This document shows, in pieces, positions 51,101-59,110 of a stretch of 64,000 bases of DNA. The DNA lies in contig DJHM01000041.1 of NCBI GenBank assembly GCA_002433075.1, positions 1 to 64,000 on the forward strand, written 5' to 3'. Within the stretch, counting starts at the first letter, position 1. Each line of letters begins with the position of its first letter. A program made the translations under genes and the position numbers. The notes beneath the pieces are model-generated. The model was not told the DNA's origin and searched no databases. It was given only the letters and a program-made list of their open reading frames with translations. The stretch is from Latescibacteria bacterium UBA6620. GTDB lineage: Bacteria; Latescibacterota; UBA2968.

Positions 51101-51973
51101 ATGAGCACCACCACACGGGTCGCCTCCGTCGCAATGCACAGCGCGATGGGCGATCCCGACACCAATCTCGACCGAGTCGCCCAATGGTCACACAAAGCTC
51201 GCGACCAGGGAGCGACCTTCGCCCTCTTCCCGGAGGAATGCGTCACGGGATCGATGAACAAGTCGGACATCCCGCCCGATGACGCAATGCGAATCGCCAG
51301 AGAAGCATCCGAAAAGACGACGCCTTTTCTCGAATCGCTCTGCCGGGATCTAGGCCTGACATTGGTCGTCGGCACGATCGAACCGGCCAGCGAGAGATAC
51401 CGAAACAGCGCCCTCATCGTAGGACCGTCCGGACGCCTGGCCACCTTCACCAAGCTGCACATCCCGAACGAGACGGAACGTCGCTGGTTCGAACCTGGGA
51501 CCGATCTCCCCGTCGTAACGTCCCAGGGATGGACCTTCGGCGTCGGCATCTGTTACGACCTGAGATTCCCGGAGATCTTCAGGACCGCCGCCCAGCGGGG
51601 CGCAGACTTTTTCCTGCTCGCTGTGGGTGCGAGCGGAGGCTCGGATAAGGTGACACCGGAGGACGACCAGACGGCGCAGGCGGCCCTCCACCGACAGTTG
51701 GCTGCCCAGGTTCTTCCTGCCAGGGCCATCGACAACGGACTCTATGTCTTCTACGCCAACCAGGCGGGGAAAAGCGGAAGAGCCTGGTTCCCCGGTCTGG
51801 CCTTCGCCATCGACCCGGACGGTCGATTCATCCACGAGCACGCTCCGGACGAAGGGATGATCGTGACGGAGGTATCTCGAGAAGTCATTGACAAGGCGAG
51901 GTCTTCAGGCTGCTTTACGGCTAATGAAGCAAGACCCGACGTCTATGCAGCACCCTTGATTGTGGGCAAATAG
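51101..51973 (+). CDS. Carbon-nitrogen hydrolase (nitrilase superfamily)
   Basis: A 290-residue amidase-like enzyme. The ATG at 51101 begins MSTTTRVASVAMHSAMGD; a TTG at 51089 would add four residues. The Glu-Lys-Cys triad is readable: Glu in ALFPEECVTG, Lys in FTKLHIPNE, Cys in GICYDLRFPE. The Cys and the LRFPE tail are as in omega-amidase/N-carbamoyl-type members. It would release ammonia from an amide, carbamoyl or similar group in the cytoplasm. Next to a lactonase and CocE hydrolase, it may handle one bond in a common compound. Which amide is unknown. Confidence 0.85.
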   Translation: MSTTTRVASVAMHSAMGDPDTNLDRVAQWSHKARDQGATFALFPEECVTGSMNKSDIPPDDAMRIAREASEKTTPFLESLCRDLGLTLVVGTIEPASERYRNSALIVGPSGRLATFTKLHIPNETERRWFEPGTDLPVVTSQGWTFGVGICYDLRFPEIFRTAAQRGADFFLLAVGASGGSDKVTPEDDQTAQAALHRQLAAQVLPARAIDNGLYVFYANQAGKSGRAWFPGLAFAIDPDGRFIHEHAPDEGMIVTEVSREVIDKARSSGCFTANEARPDVYAAPLIVGK

Positions 51974-52014
51974 CAACGGACCGCGTCGAGTCTGTTCATC
52001 CAAGCGAGGAGAAG

Positions 52015-53022
52015 ATGGCCTATTACGTGTATGCCGTAGTCGCAGACGAGAACAGAATTCTTACCTACGCAATGGACGCGGACTCGGGCGCTTTGGATCT
52101 GCTGCGTGAGACCGCGCTCGACGGCGGGCCCTCCAACATCGCCGTGAGCTCGGATCAGAAATTCATGTATGTCGGTCTCCGCGCCGAGCCCGGGCTGGCC
52201 ACCCTCCGAATCGATTCGGCCTCCGGAGAACTCTCCCTCGAAGGCAGCCCAACCCCTCTCGAGGTCGACGCCTGTTGCATTGCGATCGATCGTACCGGCC
52301 GTTGGGTCCTCTCTGCGCACTACCAGGGCCAGCGCATCGGCGTTCATCCTGTCGGAGACGATCGAATCGTCACCGGTCCGCCGGAATGGACGCACACGCT
52401 GCTCGGCGCCCATTGCGTAATGACCCACCCCACGAATCGATTCTATTTTCTGCCGCACGTCCAGGCATCGAACACCATCTATCAGTATCTGTTCGATGAG
52501 AATACCGGAAAGCTGACGCCCAACGACGTCCCGCAGGTCGATGGCTACGAAGGCCAGGGGCCGCGCCATTACTGTTATCACCCGAATCTGGACGTGCTCT
52601 ACACGTCGAACGAGCAGGGATCGGCCATCACAGCCTACAACCTCGACGTTTCCGCTGGAAGAATCGAGCCGTTCCAGACGGTCTCCACCCTCCCTGACGG
52701 CTATACGGACCGAAACTCGAACGCACAGATCCGCATCACCTCATCGGGAAGATTCGTCTACGTCACCAATCGCGGGCACGACAGCATCGCCGGCTTCGCC
52801 ATCGATCAGAATACCGGCGGCGTCACCTCCCTCGGCCAGACGCCGTCAGAGCCCACCCCCCGCGTCTTCAACATCGATCCGACCGACTCGTTCCTCTACG
52901 CAGCCGGACAGGGGTCGAACCGGCTGGCCTCGTATCGAATCGGGGACGATGGCGGCCTGACACCTCTGGAGACCTATCCCCTTGGCGAAAAGCCAATGTG
53001 GGTAGAGATCCTCAACCTGTGA
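52015..53022 (+). CDS. Lactonase-family seven-bladed beta-propeller (6-phosphogluconolactonase-like)
   Basis: A 335-residue protein of the Pgl/YbhE-like lactonase family; ATG with GAGGAG immediately upstream. Blade repeats include NIAVSSDQKFMYVGLR, CCIAIDRTGRWVLSAHYQ, HPNLDVLYTSNEQGSAIT, RITSSGRFVYVTNRGHDS and NIDPTDSFLYAAGQGSNRL. The blade motif with Gly-Arg-Phe-Val-Tyr and Arg-Gly-His-Asp is typical. Expected reaction: opening of a sugar lactone to its aldonate, feeding the dehydratases of this region. It could alternatively be a non-enzymatic propeller. Confidence 0.83.
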   Translation: MAYYVYAVVADENRILTYAMDADSGALDLLRETALDGGPSNIAVSSDQKFMYVGLRAEPGLATLRIDSASGELSLEGSPTPLEVDACCIAIDRTGRWVLSAHYQGQRIGVHPVGDDRIVTGPPEWTHTLLGAHCVMTHPTNRFYFLPHVQASNTIYQYLFDENTGKLTPNDVPQVDGYEGQGPRHYCYHPNLDVLYTSNEQGSAITAYNLDVSAGRIEPFQTVSTLPDGYTDRNSNAQIRITSSGRFVYVTNRGHDSIAGFAIDQNTGGVTSLGQTPSEPTPRVFNIDPTDSFLYAAGQGSNRLASYRIGDDGGLTPLETYPLGEKPMWVEILNL

Positions 53023-53055
53023 TAGACGGGAAGCTCGATTGAGAGTGAATTTCGA

Positions 53056-53089
53056 GCGGTCACCCTGAGCGCAGTCGAAGGGCGGCCGC
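53056..53089 (+). repeat. Spacer repeat family D, copy 2
   Basis: CGGTCACCCTGAGCGCAGTC then GAAGGGCGGCCGCG, matching the inverted copy at 28698-28731. It lies in the 115-base spacer between the lactonase and CocE genes, which has no other feature than an AGAAGG ribosome site before 53138. Confidence 0.65.
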
Positions 53090-53137
53090 GTCCCACGGGA
53101 CGCCCGAGACGATCCAAGGAATGGTAGAAGGTTCCCT

Positions 53138-54775
53138 ATGACACCTGACGAAATCATGATCCCGATGCGTGACGGCGTTCGACTTCAGAGCTTCGTCTAC
53201 CTGCCGAAAGACGAGGGTCCGTTTCCGAGTCTGATGGTTCGATGTATGTATGGCACGGACAAGGTCACGGACCGATGCGAAGCATTCGTCGAGGAAGGCT
53301 ACGCGGTCCTCGCCCAGAACGTTCGGGGCCGACATAAGTCCGAAGGCGGTCCCACCGGTCGCGAGGATTTCCCCGAAGACGGGTACGACACGCTCGAGTG
53401 GATGGTTCAGCAGGACTGGTGCAACGGGCGAATCGGAACGTTCGGGGGATCCGCACTGGCTCGCGTACAATCGGCCACCGCCTTCCTCGGCCACCCCGCT
53501 CATCGAGCGATGGCGCCACAGGTTCTCCCCTACGGGATGATGAGCCGCCTCGGCGGATCGTTTATGGTCCACCAGATCCCGATGTGGTACTACTACGCGC
53601 AAAGCGGCGCCGAGCTGAAGTCCTACGAAGACATCGACTGGATACCCTACCTTGGACGGCTCCCCGTCACGAGCATCCTCGACGAGCTCGGGGGGCCGCT
53701 CGACCTGTATCACGACGTCGTCACGACCCCGAACGAAAATTACTTCACCCTCGAAGATCCGAGCCGGTTCAAGGGCCTGAACACGCCCAACCTGATGGTG
53801 ACCGGCTGGTACGACCACTGCGGAACCGGCCCCATCGACTTTCATCTCCACACGATGGAGCACGGAACCGAGGAACAGAAGCGGAACACCCATCTCGTGA
53901 TCGGACCCTGGGACCATTCCAGCGATCCCGACGTCATCCCCGATTATGACTTCGGTCCCGATGCAAGGCGCGACCACCACACGGCCGAAGTCGCGTTCTT
54001 CGCCCAGCATCTCAAAGAAGACGCCTCAGTGGAAGCGCCCGCCCCGGTCCGCATCTTCGTGATGGGAAGCAACGAGTGGAGGGACGAACAGAAATGGCCG
54101 CTCGAGCGGGCGATCGACACGAAGTTCTACCTGCACGGTGACGGAAACCTCCACGCGGGCTGGGTACGCGGCGGTCTCTCCACCCGTGAGCCGGCCGACG
54201 AGCCCGCCGATCGCTTCGTCTACGACCCGGCCAATCCGGTACCGACCTGGGGAGGCGCAAACTCAGGCCCAGCGCGCGTCCTGCCCGGACGACGGGGCCC
54301 AAGGGACCAGCAGATCACGCTCTACCGGGAGGACGTGCTCGTCTACGAATCGGACCCGATGACAGACGCGCTGGAGGTAACGGGCCCCCTGAAGCTCGTC
54401 CTGTTCGCCGCTTCCTCCGCGGTCGACACCGATTTCACCGCGAAACTGATGAACATCGCGCCCGACGGCAACGCCCGATTGCTCTCGGACGGCGTCGTTC
54501 GAGCCCGCTATCGCAATGGAATGGGGCGGGCAGAGTTTTTAACTCCGGGCGAAGTGGTCCGCTTTGAAATCGACCTCTGGTCGACGAGCAACGTGTTCCT
54601 TCCCGGTCACCGGATCGGGCTCGCCGTCAGCAGCAGCAACTTCCCACGACTGAGCCGAAACCTGAATACAGGTGGCGACAACGAGCGAGATTCCGATTTC
54701 ATCACCGCGGATCAGACGATCTTCCACGACGCAGAACGTCCCTCGCACCTGGTCTTGCCTGTCGTCCCCGGGTAG
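53138..54775 (+). CDS. CocE/NonD family alpha/beta hydrolase with altered elbow
   Basis: A 545-residue serine hydrolase, ATG start. IMIPMRDGVRLQSFVYLP, QNVRGRHKSEG and DGYDTLEW are typical. The nucleophile elbow reads GGSALA (Ser105), in place of GxSYxG in the other members here. VTGWYDHCG gives the Asp and GPWDHSSD the His. The jelly-roll domain ends GHRIGLAVSSSNFPRL. The loss of the Tyr and Gly after Ser suggests a changed oxyanion region, so activity or substrate may differ. It follows the nitrilase and lactonase genes and may act on the same compound. Confidence 0.85.
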   Translation: MTPDEIMIPMRDGVRLQSFVYLPKDEGPFPSLMVRCMYGTDKVTDRCEAFVEEGYAVLAQNVRGRHKSEGGPTGREDFPEDGYDTLEWMVQQDWCNGRIGTFGGSALARVQSATAFLGHPAHRAMAPQVLPYGMMSRLGGSFMVHQIPMWYYYAQSGAELKSYEDIDWIPYLGRLPVTSILDELGGPLDLYHDVVTTPNENYFTLEDPSRFKGLNTPNLMVTGWYDHCGTGPIDFHLHTMEHGTEEQKRNTHLVIGPWDHSSDPDVIPDYDFGPDARRDHHTAEVAFFAQHLKEDASVEAPAPVRIFVMGSNEWRDEQKWPLERAIDTKFYLHGDGNLHAGWVRGGLSTREPADEPADRFVYDPANPVPTWGGANSGPARVLPGRRGPRDQQITLYREDVLVYESDPMTDALEVTGPLKLVLFAASSAVDTDFTAKLMNIAPDGNARLLSDGVVRARYRNGMGRAEFLTPGEVVRFEIDLWSTSNVFLPGHRIGLAVSSSNFPRLSRNLNTGGDNERDSDFITADQTIFHDAERPSHLVLPVVPG

Positions 54776-54894
54776 GGCCACGGCCTGTGGCGAGTAAGGA
54801 GATGTTGTTGGACCCGATCCATACCGCGTGCCCGAGTGCCTCCGAGTTTCACGAGGAGGTGTATCGAGGGCCGCTCCACTTGTCGAGGGACAGC

Positions 54895-54910
54895 CTCGCC
54901 TGCAGGCGAG
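54895..54910. repeat. Perfect 16-base palindrome in spacer
   Basis: CTCGCCTGCAGGCGAG, fully self-complementary, preceded by GAGGGACAGC. It belongs to a GACAGCCTCGCCTGCAGG type of spacer repeat. The 184-base spacer 54776-54959 shows no gene; an earlier GCCACGGCC/GTGGC pair lies just after the CocE stop. The ribosome site of the next gene (CCAGGA) follows. Confidence 0.55.
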
Positions 54911-54959
54911 ACAGACATTCTTAAGCTTAGATCTCTTTCATCAGACCCAGGAACCCCCA

Positions 54960-56063
54960 ATGAAAATCACACGCCTCGAATTGATCCCCATCTACTCGAC
55001 CCGCGAAATGGGCAAGACGTGTCCCTCGGACTCGGAAAAGGCCGTCTCCGAACACATCATCGTTCGGCTTCATACGGACGCCGACATCGTCGGGCTTGGA
55101 GAGATGTCGGACGTACCCTTCGACCCCACACCCGAATATGTCGACCAGCTGCGCGCCCGGTTCGAACCGATCCTGGTGGGCAAGAGCCCGTTCGACCGAA
55201 CCTCGATTCTCGTCGAGATCCAGCAGCAGGAATGGGATCACCAGGTCATCAGCGGAATCGAGATCGCAATGTACGACGCGATGGGCAAAGCGCTCGACGT
55301 GCCCGTTCACCAGCTGCTCGGGGGCAAGCATCGGGATCGGATCCCGTTCGCCTACCCGCTTGCCCCCGCCAGGACCGCACCTGACGTAGATGCCAACCTC
55401 GCCCGTATCGAACGCCTGCTTGAGCAGGGCCATTCCACGATTCGATACTATTTCGGCGAGAATCTGGATGAGGACGATCGATTCCTGACCGAGCTTCGCC
55501 GACGGTGGGGACAGGATGTCCTCATCAACGCGATGGATATGTCCGGCCGTTTCGAGGTGGATGAAGCCATCGAGGTCATTCAACGCTTCGCCCATTACGG
55601 CGCGAATCTGTTCGAGTCTCCCGTGAAGGGCCGACACTTTGCTACTCCCGAGGACTTTATGAGGGTCAAGGAGGCCGTAGACGTGCCCATCAGCGAACAC
55701 GTCGGAAGCACAGAGATCGGTATCGGTCTGGCTAGAAATAACGCCGTCGACGTGTTCAACGTCGGCGTCGACTGGGACGGCATCACCGAATGCGTCAAAA
55801 TCTTCGCTCTCGGTGAGATGTTCGGGATCAAGGTGCTTCACGGGAGCACGGTCGAACTGTCCATCGGGACCGCCGCGCGGGCCCATCTCCTGGCTGCGAT
55901 GCCAAACGTCGACCTTCCGTGCTATCCCGCGGGCCCCCTCGTCTATCAGGAGCAGGTCTGTCGGGAGAAGGTTCGCTACGAAGACGGTCACTTCATCGTC
56001 CCCGACGGTCCGGGTCTGGGCGTCGAAATTGACGAAGACCGACTGACGGCGCAGAGGCTGTAG
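54960..56063 (+). CDS. Enolase-superfamily protein lacking the Lys-x-Lys motif, paralogue 2
   Basis: A 367-residue protein, ATG 54960. It aligns with the 34365 protein: VRLHTDADIVGLGEMSD, ISGIEIAMYDAMGKALDVPVH, IRYYFGENLDEDD (Arg162 where Lys-x-Lys is expected), NAMDMSGRFE, LFESPVKGR, VPISEHVGS, LHGSTVELSIGTAARAHLL and GPGLGVEIDEDR. Candidate metal ligands (Asp, Glu, Glu) are present, the Lys base is absent. Together with 34365 it defines a subgroup of unknown reaction. It leads a run of Gfo/Idh, GH4 and cupin genes. Confidence 0.8.
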   Translation: MKITRLELIPIYSTREMGKTCPSDSEKAVSEHIIVRLHTDADIVGLGEMSDVPFDPTPEYVDQLRARFEPILVGKSPFDRTSILVEIQQQEWDHQVISGIEIAMYDAMGKALDVPVHQLLGGKHRDRIPFAYPLAPARTAPDVDANLARIERLLEQGHSTIRYYFGENLDEDDRFLTELRRRWGQDVLINAMDMSGRFEVDEAIEVIQRFAHYGANLFESPVKGRHFATPEDFMRVKEAVDVPISEHVGSTEIGIGLARNNAVDVFNVGVDWDGITECVKIFALGEMFGIKVLHGSTVELSIGTAARAHLLAAMPNVDLPCYPAGPLVYQEQVCREKVRYEDGHFIVPDGPGLGVEIDEDRLTAQRL

Positions 56064-56112
56064 ACGGACCCGAGGATCCCAGACCATTTCGACACGGTGA
56101 AATCGATCTACT

Positions 56113-57342
56113 GTGAATGCATCTTCAGAGATCTCCGACCGCCTCCGCATCGCCGTTCTCGGAGCGGGAACCACTCCACGCGCACGGGCGCGTCAGTACC
56201 TGTCCACCATTGCCCGTCTGACCGACCATTACGAGTTATGCGCCGTCTGCGACCGGGACTCCTCTCTCCTGCAGGAGGTGTCCGACGAGTATCCAATTGA
56301 GTCCTGTTTCACGAACATCCGTTCCCTCTTCGAAGCACAGCGGCCGGATGTCGTCCTCTCGCTCACCCCTAAAGACTCCCACATTGTCACAGCACTAACG
56401 GCCGCCCGTCACGGGGCCCACGTTTTGACCGAAATCCCGGTCGCACTGACGCGAAGATATGCCGACGCCATAGCAAGAACGTGCATGGAGAACGGGGTCC
56501 TGTGGGAAATCGCCGAACAGGTCTGGTTGTGGCCCAGGGAACGATTGAAACAACGGATCGTAGAGAGAGAACTGCTGGGGAAGGTGTCACACGCCAGGTT
56601 GTCTTATCTGACAGGACAATACCACGGATTCAGCGGGATTCGGGCTCTGCTGGAAGGGAACGCGGATCGCGTTCTGGGTTACGTCGGTGAGGTTGAGACA
56701 GAGCCCTACGTCGCCTACGGAGGGGAAGCGGAGTCGTCCATTCAGTGGGAGTCCGGCATCATCGAGTTCTCCGGGGGGGCGACGTGCCTCTTCGAGAAAC
56801 CACCCCGAATCTTTCCTTCCTCAGCCCACGCCTACCCCACGGGCTGGCAGATCGAAGGCCCGAAGGGCCACCTCACAGGGGACCGACTGACCCTCTACCG
56901 AACGGATGAGCCCCTCGACCTTCTCGAGCACTTCACGAATCACGAGGGCGAACGGGTGCTGGAAGCCGTCCGCGTCGAGACGGATCCTCCCGTCGTTTGG
57001 GAAAACCCATTCATACAATATGGGATCGGATCCCCAGACGATGTTTCGAAAGCCAGTATACTGACCGGATTCCACGACGCCATCGTGCGAGGAACGAACC
57101 CTCCGTACGGGGTCATCAACGGACTGAAGGATTACGAGCTCTGTCTGGCGATCCGAGAGAGCGCTCGGCGCAACAATCAGTGGATCTCGTTGCCCCTCGG
57201 AGAACCCACGGACCTGGAAAGACAAATCGAGAGAGAGTTCGTCCGACGCTACGGCCACGACCCCATCGAAGAGACGGACGCGCTTCTGGACACGCCGTTT
57301 GGACGCTCCGCCACGTTGTGGCCTTTCGCTCACTGGTTGTGA
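56113..57342 (+). CDS. Gfo/Idh/MocA family oxidoreductase, long form
   Basis: A 409-residue oxidoreductase, GTG 56113. It opens with MNASSEISDRLRIAVLGAGT, a GxGT-type Rossmann turn rather than the usual GxGxxG. The usual Glu-Lys-Pro motif reads TEIPVAL, so the Lys normally important for catalysis is Ile. The C-terminal substrate domain has YLTGQYHGFSGIRALLEGN and an extra tail past residue 380 (EREFVRRYGHDP). It may have lost dehydrogenase activity or use another residue. It is followed by the GH4 gene after 25 bases, a family that itself uses NAD and redox chemistry, so a joint role on a glycoside is plausible. Confidence 0.78.
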   Translation: MNASSEISDRLRIAVLGAGTTPRARARQYLSTIARLTDHYELCAVCDRDSSLLQEVSDEYPIESCFTNIRSLFEAQRPDVVLSLTPKDSHIVTALTAARHGAHVLTEIPVALTRRYADAIARTCMENGVLWEIAEQVWLWPRERLKQRIVERELLGKVSHARLSYLTGQYHGFSGIRALLEGNADRVLGYVGEVETEPYVAYGGEAESSIQWESGIIEFSGGATCLFEKPPRIFPSSAHAYPTGWQIEGPKGHLTGDRLTLYRTDEPLDLLEHFTNHEGERVLEAVRVETDPPVVWENPFIQYGIGSPDDVSKASILTGFHDAIVRGTNPPYGVINGLKDYELCLAIRESARRNNQWISLPLGEPTDLERQIEREFVRRYGHDPIEETDALLDTPFGRSATLWPFAHWL

Positions 57343-57367
57343 CCCAATCACCAAAAGGAATAGGCGC

Positions 57368-58675
57368 GTGAGCAACGTGAAGATCGTCGTCGTCGGAATT
57401 GGAAGCGCGAGTTTCGGGCCCAGGACCCTCGGGGACATCCTCGCTCGACCCGAATTGTCGGGAAGCGAACTGCATCTCGTCGACATTCGGTCGGAAGCTC
57501 TCGATCCAATGACGGCCGTGGCGCACCGGATGAACGAGGAGTGGTCCGCGGGATTCCGTGTCCACGCCACGACCGACCTCGTTGAAGCCCTGCCTGGAGC
57601 CGACTTCGTCATCTGTATGATCGAGGCCAACCGGGACCGACTTTGGCAGCTGGATATGCAGATCCCTCACAAGTACGGGGTGATGCAGGTCCTCGGTGAG
57701 AATGGCGGACCCGGAGGGTTGTCTCACACCCTTCGAACCGTTCCCCTCGTACTCGATGTCGCTCGCCACGTCGAGGCCCACGCCCCCGATGCCTGGTTCC
57801 TGAACTACACCAACCCGCTCCCCCGCATCTGTCGTGGGGTCACGAAATACACCTCGGTCAAGACCATCGGTTTCTGCCACGGGATCGGGTCGACCGTACG
57901 CGTCATCGGCGAGTTGCTCGACCTCGATCCGGACGAGTTTGACGTTCGAGCCGCCGGCCTGAACCATTTTCACTGGGTGATGGACGTGCGCTCGAAAGAT
58001 TCGGGCGAGGATCTCTACCCATCGCTTCGCGAAAGGGCCGCCGCCCACGATCCCGGCAAGCAGCACCTCTGGTCCGACCTTTTCCGGACTTTCGGATGGA
58101 TGCCCTTCCCGAGCGACGACCACGTCGGAGAGTATCTCCCGTTTATGCACGTCAGAGCCTACGAATCGTGGCAGAAGTACGATCACGACCACTGGCTGCT
58201 GCACTGGGACGGAACAGATTCCAGGCGGGACACGATGTGGGAAGAAATATCGGAGAGAATTGACGGAAGTCGATCGATCGACGATCTCCGGGGAGGATCC
58301 GGAGAGCGGGCGATTCCCGTCCTGGTGGCCCTTCGCGATGGACTTGGCACATCAGAGCTCGCACTCAACATCCCTAACGATGGCTACATTTCGAACCTGC
58401 CTGATGATGTCATCGTAGAAGTGCCCGCCACCGTCGGCGCAGGAGGCCCCGAGGGCCATCGCTTTGGGGATCTTCCGTCACAGATCGCGGCTTGGTGCAG
58501 CAACCAGGTCCACGTTGCCGAACTGGCAGTCGATGCGGCCGTGACCGGCGACCGAGCGATCGCACTCCAGTCTTTACTCGCTGACCCGGTCATCAACGAC
58601 ATCGATACCGCGGAAAAGATCCTGGACGAATATCTGTCCGTCCACTCGGAGTGGTTGCCGCAGTTCGTGTCCTAG
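57368..58675 (+). CDS. Glycoside hydrolase family 4 protein
   Basis: A 435-residue GH4 enzyme; GTG 57368, beginning MSNVKIVVVGIGSASFGPRT, the NAD-binding start typical of GH4. LNYTNPLP, GFCHG (Cys and His) and GLNHFHW carry the substrate and metal (Mn2+) ligands. These enzymes cleave alpha- or beta-glycosides or glucuronides by an oxidation-elimination path at C3, using NAD+ and Mn2+. Subfamily (alpha-galactosidase, alpha-glucuronidase or 6-phosphoglucosidase) cannot be settled; the neighbouring sugar-acid genes make a glucuronidase attractive. A frame open upstream overlaps the Gfo/Idh end and is rejected. Confidence 0.9.
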   Translation: MSNVKIVVVGIGSASFGPRTLGDILARPELSGSELHLVDIRSEALDPMTAVAHRMNEEWSAGFRVHATTDLVEALPGADFVICMIEANRDRLWQLDMQIPHKYGVMQVLGENGGPGGLSHTLRTVPLVLDVARHVEAHAPDAWFLNYTNPLPRICRGVTKYTSVKTIGFCHGIGSTVRVIGELLDLDPDEFDVRAAGLNHFHWVMDVRSKDSGEDLYPSLRERAAAHDPGKQHLWSDLFRTFGWMPFPSDDHVGEYLPFMHVRAYESWQKYDHDHWLLHWDGTDSRRDTMWEEISERIDGSRSIDDLRGGSGERAIPVLVALRDGLGTSELALNIPNDGYISNLPDDVIVEVPATVGAGGPEGHRFGDLPSQIAAWCSNQVHVAELAVDAAVTGDRAIALQSLLADPVINDIDTAEKILDEYLSVHSEWLPQFVS

Positions 58676-58684
58676 GAGGAGTGG

Positions 58685-59023
58685 ATGATCCGAGTTGTAC
58701 CTGCAGAAGACAGGGCGCTTAAACCCATCGACCTGCCTGGTGCCACCGTTCAGGTCTCCGATCCCATCATCGGCAAGGACGATTGCCTCTCCGCCGGATT
58801 CACGGAGTATGTCGCCCCAAGCCGGCTGGAGTGGACGTTCGACTACAACGAAGTCTTCTACGTAATCGACGGAGCCCTGCAGGTCGAGGATCTCGAAGGG
58901 TCGACACATACATTCGGCCCCGGCGACCTCGGCTACATCGAAAAGGGAACGCGAGCCGTCATCACGATCGAACACCGGGCCTCGCTCGTCCACGTCACGC
59001 AGCCGGCGTGGCGCGAACCCTGA
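58685..59023 (+). CDS. Small cupin protein (EutQ-like)
   Basis: A 112-residue single-domain cupin; ATG with AGGAGGAG upstream, 9 bases after the GH4 stop. The barrel contains EWTFDYNEVFYVIDGALQVED and FGPGDLGYIEKGTRAVIT, with the last strand near VHVTQPAW. The first motif has Glu but no His-x-His, so metal binding is doubtful. It may bind a sugar or act as isomerase. Last gene of the + strand series; a terminator-like palindrome follows. Confidence 0.78.
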   Translation: MIRVVPAEDRALKPIDLPGATVQVSDPIIGKDDCLSAGFTEYVAPSRLEWTFDYNEVFYVIDGALQVEDLEGSTHTFGPGDLGYIEKGTRAVITIEHRASLVHVTQPAWREP

Positions 59024-59043
59024 AACCCCCACGGGAGCCATAT

Positions 59044-59072
59044 GGCCACAAAAGTGGCCCCGGGGCCACTTT
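59044..59072. terminator. Palindrome between convergent genes, probable bidirectional terminator
   Basis: AAAGTGGCCCCGGGGCCACT plus TT at 59051-59072 is a perfect 22-base palindrome with A- and T-rich ends on both sides. An overlapping alternative hairpin, GGCCAC-AAAA-GTGGCC, occupies 59044-59059. It lies between the cupin stop (+ strand, 59023) and the end of the Gfo/Idh gene (- strand, 59111), where a terminator for both directions is expected. Confidence 0.6.
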
Positions 59073-59110
59073 CAAGTGCCGGAGTCCATCGGAAACCCCA
59101 GGTACTCCCC

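Noticed and set aside
54927..56174. 415-codon antisense frame over the 54960 gene
   Set aside because: Shadow of the GC-rich codon pattern; no motif and it crosses into the start of the next gene.
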